Shown in pieces: positions 32,552-42,360 of a DNA stretch of 51,792 bases. Each line of letters starts with the position of its first letter. Position 1 is the stretch's first letter. The DNA is from Aquibium carbonis (GTDB lineage: Bacteria; Pseudomonadota; Alphaproteobacteria; Rhizobiales; Rhizobiaceae), in contig NZ_RWKW01000085.1 in assembly GCF_003970795.1 (NCBI RefSeq), positions 1 to 51,792 of the forward strand, in the 5' to 3' direction. A program made the translations under genes and the position numbers. Under the pieces are notes generated by a model. It had not been told where the DNA came from, did not search any database, and saw only the letters and a program-made list of their open reading frames with translations.

Positions 32552-33748
32552 ATGGGCACGGTCTATGTCATCGGCACCTGTGACACCAAGGGCGAGGAGC
32601 TGGACTATGCCCGAAGCCTGATCCGGGCAGCGGGCCTGAACGTCGTTCTCGTCGACGTCGGCACGCGCGGCGACGGCGCGATGGCCGACGTTCCGGCGCG
32701 CGCGGTGGCGGCGATGCACCCGCAGGGCGAACGCGCCGTCCTGGGCGGAGACGACAGAGGCGCGGCCGTCGCGGCGATGGCACAGGCCTTGTCGATCTGG
32801 CTCGCGGCCCGAAACGACATCGACGCGGTGCTGGGGCTTGGCGGCTCCGGCAACACGGCGCTGGTCACGGCCGCCATGCGCGACCTGCCGATCGGCGTGC
32901 CGAAGCTGATGGTCTCCACCGTCGCCTCGGGCAATGTGGCGCCCTATGTCGGCCCCAACGACATCGCGATGATGTACTCCGTCACCGACGTCGCCGGGCT
33001 GAACGCGATCAGTCGCAAGGTCATCGGAAACGCCGCGCATGCCGTGGCCGGCATGGCGAGGTGGAAGCCGCCCGCCGTCGCCGGCGACAGGCCCGGCATC
33101 GGGATGACCATGTTCGGCGTCACCACCACCTGCGTCGGCCAGATCCGCGAGCGGCTGGAGCCAGACTACGAGTCCTACGTCTTTCACGCCACCGGCACCG
33201 GCGGCCAGTCGATGGAGAAGCTCGCCGACTCGGGCCTGATCGCGGGCATGATCGACGTCACCACCACCGAGGTCGCCGATCTCCTGATGGGCGGTGTCTT
33301 CCCTTGCACGCAGGACCGCTTCGGCGCCGTGGCGCGCACGGGGCTGCCCTATGTCGGCTCGGTCGGAGCCGTCGACATGGTCAATTTCGGCGCGAAGGAC
33401 ACGGTGCCCGAGCGATATCGGCAGCGCAATCTCTACGTCCACAACCCTCAGGTGACGCTGATGCGCACGACACCCGAAGAAAACGTCGAGATCGGGCGCT
33501 GGATCGCCGAACGCCTGAACCGGTGCGAGGGGGAACTGTGTTTCCTGCTGCCGCTCGGTGGCGTCTCGGCCATCGACGCGCCGGGCCTGCCCTTTCACGA
33601 TCCGGAAGCCGACGAGGCCCTGTTCGCGGCCATCCGGTCGACATTCGAGGCAACGCCCCGACGCCGACTGGTCGAACTTCCTTTCAACATCAACGAGCCG
33701 GCCTTCGCCGATGCGGTGGTCGCGGAATTCCGAAAGATCGCGTCATGA
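32552..33748 (+). CDS. UPF0261 / Tm-1-like ATP-binding domain protein
   Basis: A 398-residue UPF0261 protein, the family of the N-terminal half of the tomato Tm-1 virus-resistance protein. It starts with the family's [17 protein letters not shown], and continues with [23 protein letters not shown] and [13 protein letters not shown], the glycine-rich parts proposed to bind nucleotide. [13 protein letters not shown] and [13 protein letters not shown] are further conserved stretches. ATG 32552 is 19 bp after the LivF-like stop behind GGAGA. The next gene overlaps it and encodes the partner TIM barrel that forms the other half of plant Tm-1-like proteins. The biochemical role of the pair in bacteria is, to my knowledge, not settled. 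Confidence 0.88.
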   Translation: MGTVYVIGTCDTKGEELDYARSLIRAAGLNVVLVDVGTRGDGAMADVPARAVAAMHPQGERAVLGGDDRGAAVAAMAQALSIWLAARNDIDAVLGLGGSGNTALVTAAMRDLPIGVPKLMVSTVASGNVAPYVGPNDIAMMYSVTDVAGLNAISRKVIGNAAHAVAGMARWKPPAVAGDRPGIGMTMFGVTTTCVGQIRERLEPDYESYVFHATGTGGQSMEKLADSGLIAGMIDVTTTEVADLLMGGVFPCTQDRFGAVARTGLPYVGSVGAVDMVNFGAKDTVPERYRQRNLYVHNPQVTLMRTTPEENVEIGRWIAERLNRCEGELCFLLPLGGVSAIDAPGLPFHDPEADEALFAAIRSTFEATPRRRLVELPFNINEPAFADAVVAEFRKIAS

Positions 33749-34611
33749 ACGACAAGACGATGTCCAGAACCGGCGGGCGTGCCGGACGTCCCAGCCGGCG
33801 CGATCTCCTGGCCCGGTTCCATGACATGGCCGCACGAGGCATCCCGATCGTGGGCGGCGGCGCCGGCACCGGCCTCTCGGCCAAATGCGAGGAAGCGGGC
33901 GGCATCGACCTCATCGTGATCTACAATTCCGGTCGCTACCGCATGGCCGGACGCGGGTCGCTGGCCGGGATGCTCGCCTATGGCAATGCCAACGAGATCG
34001 TTCTCGAAATGGCGCGCGAGGTTCTTCCCGTGGTCAAGCACACGCCGGTTCTGGCCGGCGTCAACGGCACCGACCCCTTCGTGATCATGGATCACCACCT
34101 CGACCAGTTGAAGGCGCTCGGCTTTGCCGGCGTGCAGAATTTCCCCACCGTCGGGCTGATCGACGGCGTGTTCCGGCAGAACCTGGAGGAAACCGGCATG
34201 GGATATGGCCACGAGGTGGACATGATCCGCCTGGCCGCCGAGAAGGACATGCTGACGACGCCCTACGTGTTCTCGGCCGACGAGGCCGTGGCGATGGCCG
34301 AGGCCGGGGCCGACATTCTCGTCGCCCACATGGGACTGACGACCGGCGGCGCCATCGGCGCCGAGACCGCGCGCAAGCTGCAGGACTGCATCGGCGACAT
34401 CGACGACTGGACAGCCGCGGCGCGGCGGGTGCGCAAGGATATCCTCGTGCTGTGCCATGGCGGCCCCATCGCCAACCCCGAGGACGCCGAATTCGTGCTG
34501 CGCAACACCAAGGCCTGCAATGGCTTCTACGGGGCGAGCTCCATGGAGCGCCTGCCGACTGAGACCGCCCTGATCGACCAGACGCGACGTTTCAAGCAGC
34601 TGACGTTCTGA
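33745..34611 (+). CDS. PEP hydrolase-like TIM-barrel protein (Tm-1 C-terminal type)
   Basis: A 288-residue TIM barrel with all family landmarks intact: [59 protein letters not shown] and [14 protein letters not shown]. Family members are annotated as phosphoenolpyruvate-hydrolase-like, but the natural reaction is unclear. ATG 33745 overlaps the UPF0261 stop as ATGA, so the two are made together; in plants the same two parts are one polypeptide. The sensor barrel of the regulator at 25079 is a paralogue, which suggests that enzyme and sensor recognise the same or related molecules. Confidence 0.88.
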   Translation: MNDKTMSRTGGRAGRPSRRDLLARFHDMAARGIPIVGGGAGTGLSAKCEEAGGIDLIVIYNSGRYRMAGRGSLAGMLAYGNANEIVLEMAREVLPVVKHTPVLAGVNGTDPFVIMDHHLDQLKALGFAGVQNFPTVGLIDGVFRQNLEETGMGYGHEVDMIRLAAEKDMLTTPYVFSADEAVAMAEAGADILVAHMGLTTGGAIGAETARKLQDCIGDIDDWTAAARRVRKDILVLCHGGPIANPEDAEFVLRNTKACNGFYGASSMERLPTETALIDQTRRFKQLTF

Positions 34612-34976
34612 CCCCGCCGACACGCGCAGGCTGCGGCGCACAGAGCGCGGCGCTTCCGCGCGCCGCATCAGCAGCGCAGGCCTGGAGGGTGTCGCGCCTG
34701 CGGGACCGGCGCCGGTCTCGGCAGGCGGCGCGCGTTTCCCCATACGCCCTTCATCCATGCCGGTTCCTGAAAGTCGGCTGCTTTTTCGCTGCCAGACGGT
34801 CGGCAGCCGGCAAATGAACATCCCCCACCTGCAGCCCATCACGAACGTGTGAACGACGACGGAATTATCAGGCGGGGCACCACGACCGAAATCGTTCGTT
34901 AGCAATATTATACAAGAATAATGATCAGGCGAACCATGCCATTCCCAATCGTTCCTTCCATCCACAAGGATACTCC
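34612..34976. other. Gene-free interval before the chemoreceptor
   Basis: No credible frame. A short GCGCGG/CCGCGC stem at 34645-34661 follows the importer operon and is a weak terminator candidate without a T tract. The last 80 bases are much more AT-rich, with TATTAT (34906-34911) and an ATTAT-N6-ATAAT dyad (34907-34922), and probably contain the chemoreceptor promoter. Confidence 0.45.
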
Positions 34977-36815
34977 ATGTCTCTCCGGATCTGGCAACTT
35001 GTCATTGCAATCGCAGCATTTGTAGGTATTGGCATCGGTGCAACCGTCGGCATCCAGAACCATGCCCTGACGACGCTGCAAGTGAACGGCCCGTTGTACG
35101 GCCAGATCGTCGGCGGCAAGGATTTGATAGCCGATATTCTTCCGCCCCCGATGTTCCTCGTCGAGTCCTACCTGCTGGCCAACGAGGCGGTGGTGCATCC
35201 CGAACTCGCGACGCGCAACCTCTCCAGGATCGCGGCGCTACGGCAAGAAGACGCCGAGCGGCGGGACTACTGGAAGACGTTCCCCCTGCATGACGATTTG
35301 CGCGCGCAGCTGGAAGGCAGCGTTCTGCCACGATCGGATGCGATCTGGGCGACGATTGAAGGTCCTTTCCAGGCGGCAGTGCGCAGTGGCGGCAATGTCG
35401 GTCCGATCATGAACACGTTGCGCGACCAGTTCAGCGCCCACCGCGAGGCGGTGGTGAAGCTCGTCGACATGTCCGCCACGTTCCTTGCCGACAAGGAAAG
35501 CGAGGCGGCCGCAAGCGCCAGTTCGCTCGGGCTGGTCTCCCTCATCGCCGGCATCTTCACCCTCTTGAGCTGTGTCGGCGGCGCCTGGCTGGTGTGGGTC
35601 CGGGCTCTCGTGCCGATCGACCGGATGTCCGTCTTCATGACCAAGCTCGCCGAAGGCGATTACTCGACCGAAGCGCCCTATGCCGGTCGCAAGGACGAGA
35701 TCGGCGACATGGCCGAAAGCCTCGCCGTCTTCAGGAAGGCTGGGCTCGACAACATCCGCCTCGAAGAGGACAACCGTCTCGCCCAGCAAGGCACGGAGCA
35801 GGAACGCGCGGCAAGGCTCGCCGAGCGCGAAGAGGAGGCCGCAAGGCTGGCCCGGGTCGTGGAGCAGCTTGGCGCCGGTCTCGAACGGCTCGCCGAATGC
35901 AACATCCGCATGACGATCGATGTGCCCTTCGCCGAGCAGTTCGAGCCCCTGCGCCGTGACTTCAACAACTCGATCGGCCTGTTCCAGTCGGTTCTCGAAC
36001 AGGTGATGGAAAAGACCCGCGCCCTGAACGCCGGCGCGTCCGAGATGCACGCGTCCGCCGACAGCCTCGCTCAGCGGACCCAGCAGCAGGCGGCCGCGCT
36101 CGAACAGGCATCCGCCGCGCTGGAGCAGATCACCGCGACCGTGCGATCATCGTCCGAAAAGATCCGCCAGACGCGCGCCCAGGCGAGCGATGCCCGGGAC
36201 GCCGCGCTGGCATCGCAGAAGGTGGTGAGCAACGCCGTCGATGCCATGCACCGCATCGAAGCGGGATCGCAGAAGATCGCCACGGTCGTATCAGTCATCG
36301 ACGAAATCGCGTTCCAGACGAACCTTCTCGCCTTGAACGCAGGCGTGGAAGCGGCGCGCGCCGGCGACGCCGGTCGGGGCTTCGCGGTCGTCGCCCAGGA
36401 GGTTCGCGAACTGGCCCAGCGATCCGCGCTAGCCGCGAAGGAAATCGCCGAGATCATCCGCAAGTCCACATCCGAAGTGGAGGCTGGCGTTCAGTTCGTG
36501 GGCGAAACGGGCAATGCGCTGACCCAGATCACCGGCTACGTCACCACCATCGACGCCAATGTGAACGAGATCGACCGCGCCGCCGGAGAGCAGACCACCG
36601 GCCTGGAGCAGATCAACCTGTCGGTCAACGAGCTGGACCGCATGACGCAGCAGAATGCCGGGATGGTCGAGGAAACCACGTCGGTGTCCGCGATGCTGGC
36701 GGAAAACGCCAGGATTCTGGCCGAGCTCGTCAGCCGGTTCAAGCTGAACCGCCGCAGGCAGGTGCGCGAACCCGATCATGGTGCGCATGCCGGGGCGACG
36801 CGTCGCGCGGCCTGA
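34977..36815 (+). CDS. Methyl-accepting chemotaxis protein
   Basis: A 612-residue chemoreceptor. TM1 is about 7-27, the periplasmic region about 28-183 looks helical, and TM2 about 184-208 is followed by a HAMP domain (to about 262) and a second HAMP-like or linker helix with dense Glu/Arg (270-310). The signalling hairpin tip [16 protein letters not shown] lies at about 440-455, followed by [20 protein letters not shown]. There is no C-terminal CheB/CheR NWETF pentapeptide. ATG 34977 follows AAGGA. Sensing domain not recognised. It sits alone between two importer operons, so attraction to one of their substrates is possible but only inferred. Confidence 0.92.
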   Translation: MSLRIWQLVIAIAAFVGIGIGATVGIQNHALTTLQVNGPLYGQIVGGKDLIADILPPPMFLVESYLLANEAVVHPELATRNLSRIAALRQEDAERRDYWKTFPLHDDLRAQLEGSVLPRSDAIWATIEGPFQAAVRSGGNVGPIMNTLRDQFSAHREAVVKLVDMSATFLADKESEAAASASSLGLVSLIAGIFTLLSCVGGAWLVWVRALVPIDRMSVFMTKLAEGDYSTEAPYAGRKDEIGDMAESLAVFRKAGLDNIRLEEDNRLAQQGTEQERAARLAEREEEAARLARVVEQLGAGLERLAECNIRMTIDVPFAEQFEPLRRDFNNSIGLFQSVLEQVMEKTRALNAGASEMHASADSLAQRTQQQAAALEQASAALEQITATVRSSSEKIRQTRAQASDARDAALASQKVVSNAVDAMHRIEAGSQKIATVVSVIDEIAFQTNLLALNAGVEAARAGDAGRGFAVVAQEVRELAQRSALAAKEIAEIIRKSTSEVEAGVQFVGETGNALTQITGYVTTIDANVNEIDRAAGEQTTGLEQINLSVNELDRMTQQNAGMVEETTSVSAMLAENARILAELVSRFKLNRRRQVREPDHGAHAGATRRAA

Positions 36816-36894
36816 AGCCCAAGGTCACGTCCTGTCGCGCTCGAGCCCAGCACCGCCGGGGTGAGAAAAGCGGATTCGAGAAGGCAGGACGGCC

Positions 36895-36912
36895 GCCATC
36901 GTGCCCGATGGC
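36895..36912. terminator. Hairpin between convergent genes
   Basis: GCCATCG (36895-36901) pairs with CGATGGC (36906-36912) over TGCC, directly beyond the LivF-like stop and 80 bp after the chemoreceptor stop. No T run on either strand. Confidence 0.4.
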
Positions 36913-36913
36913 C

Positions 36914-37609
36914 CTACACTTCGAGCCACTCGCGGCGAACGGCGTCATTGGCGACGAGTTCGGGCGGCGTCCCTTCGAAGACGATGCGGCCATGACCCAT
37001 CACGTAGACCCGGTGCGAGATGCGCATGGCGATGACCAGCCGCTGCTCGACCAGAAGGATGGAGATACCGCGGCGCGCGATCTCCTGGAGCAGTTCGCCG
37101 ATGCGCTCGACCATCTGCGGCGCAAGGCCCTCGGTCGGCTCGTCGATCATGATCAGGTCGGGGTCGCCCATCAGCGTTCGGCAGATGGTCAGCATCTGCT
37201 GCTCGCCGCCCGATAGCGCACCACCCGGCGCCGAGGCGCGGTCCTTGAGCTGCGGGAAGAGCTTCCACGTCTCTTCCAGGCTCCAGCGCCCGCCACGCCG
37301 TCCGCCCTTGATGCCGAGAAGCAAGTTCTGCTCGACCGTCAGGGTCGGAAAGATGGCGCGTTCCTCCGGCACGAAGCCGATGCCCAGATGCGCGATCTCG
37401 TGCGGCTTGCGTCCGACGACGGGCGTGCCCCTGAAGCGGATCTCGCCCCGGGGCTCCGGATCGCCCATGATCGCCTTGAGCGTCGTCGACCGGCCGACGC
37501 CGTTTCGCCCGAGAATGCTGACGATTTCGTTTTCGCCGACGTCGAGGTCGACGCCTTGCAGGATGTGACTCTTGCCATAATAGGCGTGGAGATCGCGCAC
37601 CTCGAGCAT
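36914..37609 (-). CDS. ABC transporter ATPase (LivF type) with altered Walker A
   Basis: A 231-residue LivF-like ATPase. The signature LSGGEQQML, Walker B LIMIDEP, TEGLAP and LVEQR are normal, but the Walker A reads GRNGVGRST: the invariant Lys is Arg40, from a clear CGG codon. Substitution of this Lys usually abolishes hydrolysis while sometimes leaving nucleotide binding, so the LivFG dimer may have one working site. ATG 37609 overlaps the LivG-like stop. Last gene of the second HAAT importer. A sequencing error would need two base changes (AAG to CGG), so a real substitution is likelier. Confidence 0.9.
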   Translation of the reverse strand: MLEVRDLHAYYGKSHILQGVDLDVGENEIVSILGRNGVGRSTTLKAIMGDPEPRGEIRFRGTPVVGRKPHEIAHLGIGFVPEERAIFPTLTVEQNLLLGIKGGRRGGRWSLEETWKLFPQLKDRASAPGGALSGGEQQMLTICRTLMGDPDLIMIDEPTEGLAPQMVERIGELLQEIARRGISILLVEQRLVIAMRISHRVYVMGHGRIVFEGTPPELVANDAVRREWLEV

Positions 37610-38373
37610 CACGCCGCCTCCGTTCCGAGATAGGCCTGCTGCACGGCGGCATTCGCCTTGATGCGGGCGGGCGTGTCGCAGGCGATGATCTCGCCATAGA
37701 CCAGCACCGAAATGCGATCGGCGAGGTCGAAGACGACCTGCATGTCGTGCTCGATCATCAGGAGGGTGCGTTTCTCGCTGACCTTGCGGATCAGCGCGAC
37801 CACGCGTTCGGTCTCGGCATGGCTCATGCCGGCGGTCGGCTCGTCGAGCAGCAGCACGTCGGCATGGCCCGCGATCGTCAGCCCGATCTCCAGCGCCCGC
37901 TGCTCGCCATAGGTCAGCACTCCGGCTGGCGTGCGCCGGCGGTCGATCAGGTCGATCTCCGTCAGAATCTCCTCCGTGCGGCGGGTCACGTCGTCGAGAC
38001 GTTCGACATCGCGCCAGAACGAGTATCGGTGGCCGAGCGACCATAACGTGGCGCAGCGGACGTTTTCCCAGACGCTGAGCCGGGGAAAGATGTTGGTCAC
38101 CTGGAAGCTGCGCGACAGGCCGCGCCGGTTGATGGACTGGGGCGGCAAGCCCTCGATGGACTCGCCGCGCAGGCGTATGGCGCCCGCGCTCGGTCGCAGA
38201 TGGCCGCTCACGAGGTGGAACAGCGTCGACTTGCCCGCACCGTTCGGACCGATGATGGCGTGCCGCTCGCCCTGGACGACGGCCAGGTCCACGCCGCGGA
38301 TGATTTCCATCCGGCCGAAGCTCTTGCGCAGTCCGGCAAGCTCCAGGATGGGTGTCTTGGCCGTCGCGCTCAT
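37609..38373 (-). CDS. ABC transporter ATPase (LivG type)
   Basis: A 254-residue ATPase. Walker A is the normal GPNGAGKST, the signature region LTYGEQRALEI is the LivG variant, Walker B is VLLLDEP and the switch is IEHDMQV. It probably carries the intact catalytic site of the dimer with the altered LivF-like partner. ATG 38373 overlaps the upstream permease stop (ATGA), and its own stop overlaps the LivF-like start, so the last three genes are translationally coupled. Confidence 0.93.
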   Translation of the reverse strand: MSATAKTPILELAGLRKSFGRMEIIRGVDLAVVQGERHAIIGPNGAGKSTLFHLVSGHLRPSAGAIRLRGESIEGLPPQSINRRGLSRSFQVTNIFPRLSVWENVRCATLWSLGHRYSFWRDVERLDDVTRRTEEILTEIDLIDRRRTPAGVLTYGEQRALEIGLTIAGHADVLLLDEPTAGMSHAETERVVALIRKVSEKRTLLMIEHDMQVVFDLADRISVLVYGEIIACDTPARIKANAAVQQAYLGTEAA

Positions 38374-39665
38374 CCCTGGCCTCCCTGGGCAACCGCCGCG
38401 TGATAGGCATCGCGGGCGAGCCGCTCGGCGCGCATGAACAGAATGCCGCCCGCCACCGCCAGAACCACACCTGCCACCCACGGCAAGGGCGATGTTGCGT
38501 CGAGCGGGATCGAATAGAGCGTGAGCTGCGGGCCGTAGGACGCCCGGATGCTGAACTGGTGGCTGGTCTCGATCAGCACGCTGAGACCGACCAGCGCGAC
38601 GATCCCGGGCGCCAGCGCGAGGAGGTAGAAGGGAACGACGCGATGAAGCTTGCGCGCCGCCATCACCGGCGCCTGCATCGCCAGAAGCCCCGCGATGCCG
38701 CCTGGCACGAACATGACCATTCCTATGAACAGGAGCCCGACATAGAGCGGCCAGATCTGGGTGGCGTCGCTGAGGATCAGCTGCAGCCAGGTGACCAGGA
38801 TGGCGCCGATGATCGGGCCGGCGAAGTTCCCGACGCCGCCGATATAGGTCATCAGGATGACCGAGCCGGATTCGACCGCCCCCATCTGGGCGGCGTTGAC
38901 GATCTCGAAATTGACGACCGAAAGCCCGCCTGCAATGCCGGCGAACAGCCCGGACAGGCTGAAGGCGATGAAGCGCACCCGGCTTGTGTCGTAGCCGATG
39001 AAGGCGGTGCGCTGGGGATTGTCGCGCACCGCGTTGGCGATGCGCCCGAACGGCGTGCGGGTGATGGCGTACATGGCGGCGATGGACAGGAAGCACCACG
39101 CCGCGATCAGGTAGTAGACCTGCAATTGCGGTCCGAAGCCGTAGCCGAAGAAGCTCATGACATCCGTCCTGTCGGTGGTGATGCCTTCCTCGCCGCCGAA
39201 GAAGCGGCGCAGGATGAGCGCGCTGGAGACGACCAGTTCGCCGATGCCGAGCGTGATCATGGCGAAGGCGGTGCCGGCGCGCTTGGTGGCGACCCAGCCG
39301 AACAGGATGCCGAAGGCGAGCCCGCCGAGCCCGCCGACGACCGGAAACAGGGGCAGCGGGATCGGCCAGTCGCCGGAACCGGCCGCGTTGAGCACGTGAA
39401 CGGTGAAGAACCCGCCAAGGCCGAAGAACACCGCGTGGCCGAAGGAGAGCAGTCCCGTCTGGCCGAGCAGCATGTTGTAGGACAGGGCGAAGATGATCAT
39501 CGTGCCCATCATGCTCATGGTGGACAGCGCCAGCCGCGAGCTGAAGAGGTAGGGCAGGAGCAGAAGCGCCAGGGCCAGCGCGATCCAGACCGCATGGCGG
39601 GCGAGGAAACCGGGGCGGCGGCCACCGATCGCGTCGGTACGAGGCAGGGTACGGGCGTCGGTCAT
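38370..39665 (-). CDS. Branched-chain amino-acid-type ABC permease (LivM-like), extended
   Basis: A 431-residue permease, about 100 longer than usual LivM. The normal core covers about 25-330 (LLGQTGLLSFGHAVFFG, coupling loop ANAVRDNPQRTAFIGYD, TYIGGVGNFAGP). The C-terminal addition contains two further hydrophobic segments (about 345-368 and 395-415) and an outward loop with IETSHQFSIRASYGPQ. Similar long LivM proteins exist in other proteobacterial HAAT importers, so this is a subtype rather than a fusion accident. ATG 39665 overlaps the LivH-like stop. Confidence 0.9.
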   Translation of the reverse strand: MTDARTLPRTDAIGGRRPGFLARHAVWIALALALLLLPYLFSSRLALSTMSMMGTMIIFALSYNMLLGQTGLLSFGHAVFFGLGGFFTVHVLNAAGSGDWPIPLPLFPVVGGLGGLAFGILFGWVATKRAGTAFAMITLGIGELVVSSALILRRFFGGEEGITTDRTDVMSFFGYGFGPQLQVYYLIAAWCFLSIAAMYAITRTPFGRIANAVRDNPQRTAFIGYDTSRVRFIAFSLSGLFAGIAGGLSVVNFEIVNAAQMGAVESGSVILMTYIGGVGNFAGPIIGAILVTWLQLILSDATQIWPLYVGLLFIGMVMFVPGGIAGLLAMQAPVMAARKLHRVVPFYLLALAPGIVALVGLSVLIETSHQFSIRASYGPQLTLYSIPLDATSPLPWVAGVVLAVAGGILFMRAERLARDAYHAAVAQGGQG

Positions 39666-40612
39666 GTGTCTCTCGTCCCCATCAGCCCGCGGGGCCGGAA
39701 AATCAGGATCATGACAAGCAGCAGGTAGGGCAGGATGGGCGCGATCTGCGCCACCGTCACCCGCCAGATGTCGGCAAGCCATACGGACAGGATGGCGCCC
39801 GCGGCCGTGCCTCCGAACAGATCGGCCAGCGACACGTTGAAGGCCACGGCGAAGGTCTGAACCAGCCCGATCAGCAGCGAGGCGGCGAGCGCGCCGCCGA
39901 GCGAACCGAGACCGCCGACGACCACGACCACGAACAGGATCGGCCCGAGCAGGCCGGCCATGTTGGACTGGGTGACGAGGATCGGCCCGGCGATGACGCC
40001 CGCGACGGCCGCGAGGCCCACGCCGACGCCGAAGACCAGCATGAAGATGCGATCGACATTGTGCCCGAGCATGCCGACCATGCCCGGATGGCTGAGCGCG
40101 GCCTGCACGATCAGCCCGACGCGCGTGTGGCGGACAGCCATCAGCAGGCCGATGAAGATGCCGACGGAGATCAGAAGGCCAAACAGCTTGAAGGCGGGAT
40201 AGTTGCCGGAAAAGAGCGTGAAGGCGGCGAAGTCGAGCCCGGACGGGACGCGGTAGTCCACGGGCAGCTTGCCCCAGATCATCTCCACCACCTCCTTGAT
40301 GACGAAGGTCAGTCCGAAGGTGAACAGCAGTTCGGCGACGTGGCCGTGCCGGTGCACGCGCCGGAGGCCATAGCGCTCCACCGCCATCCCGATCAGGCCG
40401 ACGACGACCGGCGCGAGAACCAGCGCCGGCCAGAAGCCGAGCCGGCGGCTGATCTCGAAGCCGAAGAAGGCCCCCAGCATGTAGAAGCTGGCATGGGCGA
40501 GGTTCAGCACGCCCATCATGGAAAAGATGACGGTCAGGCCGCTGGCCATCAGGAACAGCAGCATGCCGTAGAGCACGCCGTTCAATGTCGATACGAAGAT
40601 GATCTCGAGCAC
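39662..40612 (-). CDS. Branched-chain amino-acid-type ABC permease (LivH-like)
   Basis: A 316-residue permease with about eight TM segments and LivH landmarks (MMGVLNLAHASFYMLG, QAALSHPGMVGMLGHNV, GGLGSLGGALAAS). The start is GTG 40612, with GGGAAGG 7 bp upstream; the open frame further upstream has no ribosome site. It follows the binding-protein gene after an 87-bp GC-rich spacer and overlaps the LivM-like start. Confidence 0.9.
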   Translation of the reverse strand: MLEIIFVSTLNGVLYGMLLFLMASGLTVIFSMMGVLNLAHASFYMLGAFFGFEISRRLGFWPALVLAPVVVGLIGMAVERYGLRRVHRHGHVAELLFTFGLTFVIKEVVEMIWGKLPVDYRVPSGLDFAAFTLFSGNYPAFKLFGLLISVGIFIGLLMAVRHTRVGLIVQAALSHPGMVGMLGHNVDRIFMLVFGVGVGLAAVAGVIAGPILVTQSNMAGLLGPILFVVVVVGGLGSLGGALAASLLIGLVQTFAVAFNVSLADLFGGTAAGAILSVWLADIWRVTVAQIAPILPYLLLVMILIFRPRGLMGTRDT

Positions 40613-40699
40613 GATCCCGCCTTCCCGGCGCCGGCACGGCGGCGTCCAAAAGGTTGAAAGGTCGGGGCGGCGCCCGCGGCGGCGCCCGTCAGATGGCCG

Positions 40700-41947
40700 T
40701 CAGGGACGCTTCATGTCGCATTTGGTCGGAAGCAGGGTCGATTCGGTGGGGACCGAAGCTGCCATCTTCCAGCCCCAGCCGGTGTGCTCCTCGTCGAACT
40801 TCTGGCCCTCTTCGAGCGCGCCGAGCGTCGAGATGTAGAGGGGCTGGAAGAACTGGTGGTCGTCGGCGCGCATGAAGCCCTCGTCGCCGGCTGCGAAGCT
40901 GTCGAGCTTCATTCCCTCCAGCTTCGGCACGAAGTCGCCCGGATCCTCGGAACCGGCTTCCACCATGGCCTTGAAGACCATGTCCATCATGTTGAACATG
41001 CGCGGATAGTAGATCGGCGCATCGGAGAAGCGCTGCATCAACGCCCCTGCCCGTTCTTCGGCAGGACCGTAGCCCTGGTTGTTGATGCCTTCGTTGATCT
41101 GGTAGACGCGGTTTTCCAGCCCGGCCTGCTTGATGGCCGTCGGGGCACCGGCGCCGCCGGCATAGAAGGTGTACCAGTCGACGTCGAGGCCGGCCTGTCC
41201 CGCCGCCTTGATCAGCAGCGCGAGGTCCTGCCCCCAGTTTCCGGTGATGATGGTGTCGGCGCCAGAGGCCTGGATCTTGGCGACATAGGGCGAGAAGTCG
41301 GTGATCTTGACGAGCGGATGATACTCCTCGCCGACGATCTCCACGTCGGGCCGCTTCTCCGTCAGCATGCGCTTGGCCGCGCCGGCAACCGCGTGGCCGA
41401 AGGAATAATCCTGCGCGATCAGGTAGACCTTCTTGAGGTCCTCCTTCTCCTTGATGAAGTTGGTCAGCGCTTCCATCTTGATGTCGGCGCTGGCGTCCCA
41501 GGTGAAGTGCCAGTAGCTGCACTTCTCGTTGGTCAGAACCGGATCGATCGCGGCATAGTTCAGGTGGACGACGTTGGCGCCCGGATTGCGGTCGTTGTAT
41601 TTGGTGACGAAGTCGGACACCGCGACGGCCACCGACGAGCCATTGCCCTGGACGATGACCTGGATCCCCTCGTCGATCGCCTTCTGCACCTGTACGAGGC
41701 TGATCTGCGGGTTGGTCTGGTTGTCGTAGCCGACGATCTCGACCTTCCGGCCGTTGACGCCGCCCTTTGCGTTGATCTCGTCGGCAATGAAGTTGAGCTG
41801 GTTCATGCCGATCTGGCCGATGCTCGCGCCGCCGCCCGAAAGCGGATCGACGTAGCCGATCTTCAGCGTGTCCTGCGCCAGCGCCGATAGCGCCGTGGCG
41901 CCCAGCAGCGCCAGCGTGAGCGCCGACGATCCGATCAATGTCCTCAT
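40700..41947 (-). CDS. ABC transporter substrate-binding protein (LivK type)
   Basis: A 415-residue periplasmic binding protein. Signal peptide: MRTLIGSSALTLALLG and cleavage near ALAQD (about 25). The mature part begins TLKIGYVDPLSGGGASIGQ, of the peripla_BP_6 fold. ATG 41947 has GGGAGGAG 7 bp upstream. It is first in the leftward second HAAT importer. Upstream on the same strand lie a carboxylesterase and a LysR gene; an ester-cleaving enzyme beside an importer suggests that the substrate, or a relative of it, is an ester or aromatic acid. This is inference. Confidence 0.92.
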   Translation of the reverse strand: MRTLIGSSALTLALLGATALSALAQDTLKIGYVDPLSGGGASIGQIGMNQLNFIADEINAKGGVNGRKVEIVGYDNQTNPQISLVQVQKAIDEGIQVIVQGNGSSVAVAVSDFVTKYNDRNPGANVVHLNYAAIDPVLTNEKCSYWHFTWDASADIKMEALTNFIKEKEDLKKVYLIAQDYSFGHAVAGAAKRMLTEKRPDVEIVGEEYHPLVKITDFSPYVAKIQASGADTIITGNWGQDLALLIKAAGQAGLDVDWYTFYAGGAGAPTAIKQAGLENRVYQINEGINNQGYGPAEERAGALMQRFSDAPIYYPRMFNMMDMVFKAMVEAGSEDPGDFVPKLEGMKLDSFAAGDEGFMRADDHQFFQPLYISTLGALEEGQKFDEEHTGWGWKMAASVPTESTLLPTKCDMKRP

Positions 41948-42360
41948 AGCAGTCTCCTCCCTTGGAATGGCGCCGGCATTGCCGGCCCTTGATGTTCCAC
42001 CGTGGCGATCGAAGCGGCTTTCGCCTCCTCCCTCGATCGTCGCGGCGCCTGCCGTCGCGCGCTTCCGGTGCCGCCGGGCGACTGCCTCGACGGGTCGCTC
42101 GCCTTGCCGTTCCTGCGGCCGTCCGCTCCTCCGGGCGGCCCTGAGCGGTTCTGCCGGAACCTCGTCCGACCTCGCTGCGCTCCATTCACTCACTAGATAA
42201 TTAATGATGTGCAGGCAAGCAAATCTTCGTCGGGGTCCTCCGCGGGAATGTGGTCCGAACGACCATGAGGCACGCGCGCAACAGGTGTGGGTCGGAGGGG
42301 GGCTGCGAACGATTCCGGCTCCCGTCCGCACGCGGCGCAACCGACGGTGGCTTCCGAGGG
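41948..42360. other. Control region upstream of the second HAAT importer
   Basis: This 413-bp gap has no credible gene. An AT-rich patch at about 42190-42215 (ACTAGATAATTAATGATG) stands out in GC-rich surroundings and is the likely promoter zone for the leftward importer. TGGTC-N5-GACCA at 42251-42265 is a short dyad with wider spacing than the GntR-type sites of region 1, so a different protein would be expected. The rest is GC-rich and featureless. Confidence 0.45.

Noticed and set aside
42251-42265. TGGTC-N5-GACCA as a sixth GntR-type operator
   Set aside because: The TGGT and ACCA halves are separated by 7 bases rather than 3, so it does not fit the set in region 1.
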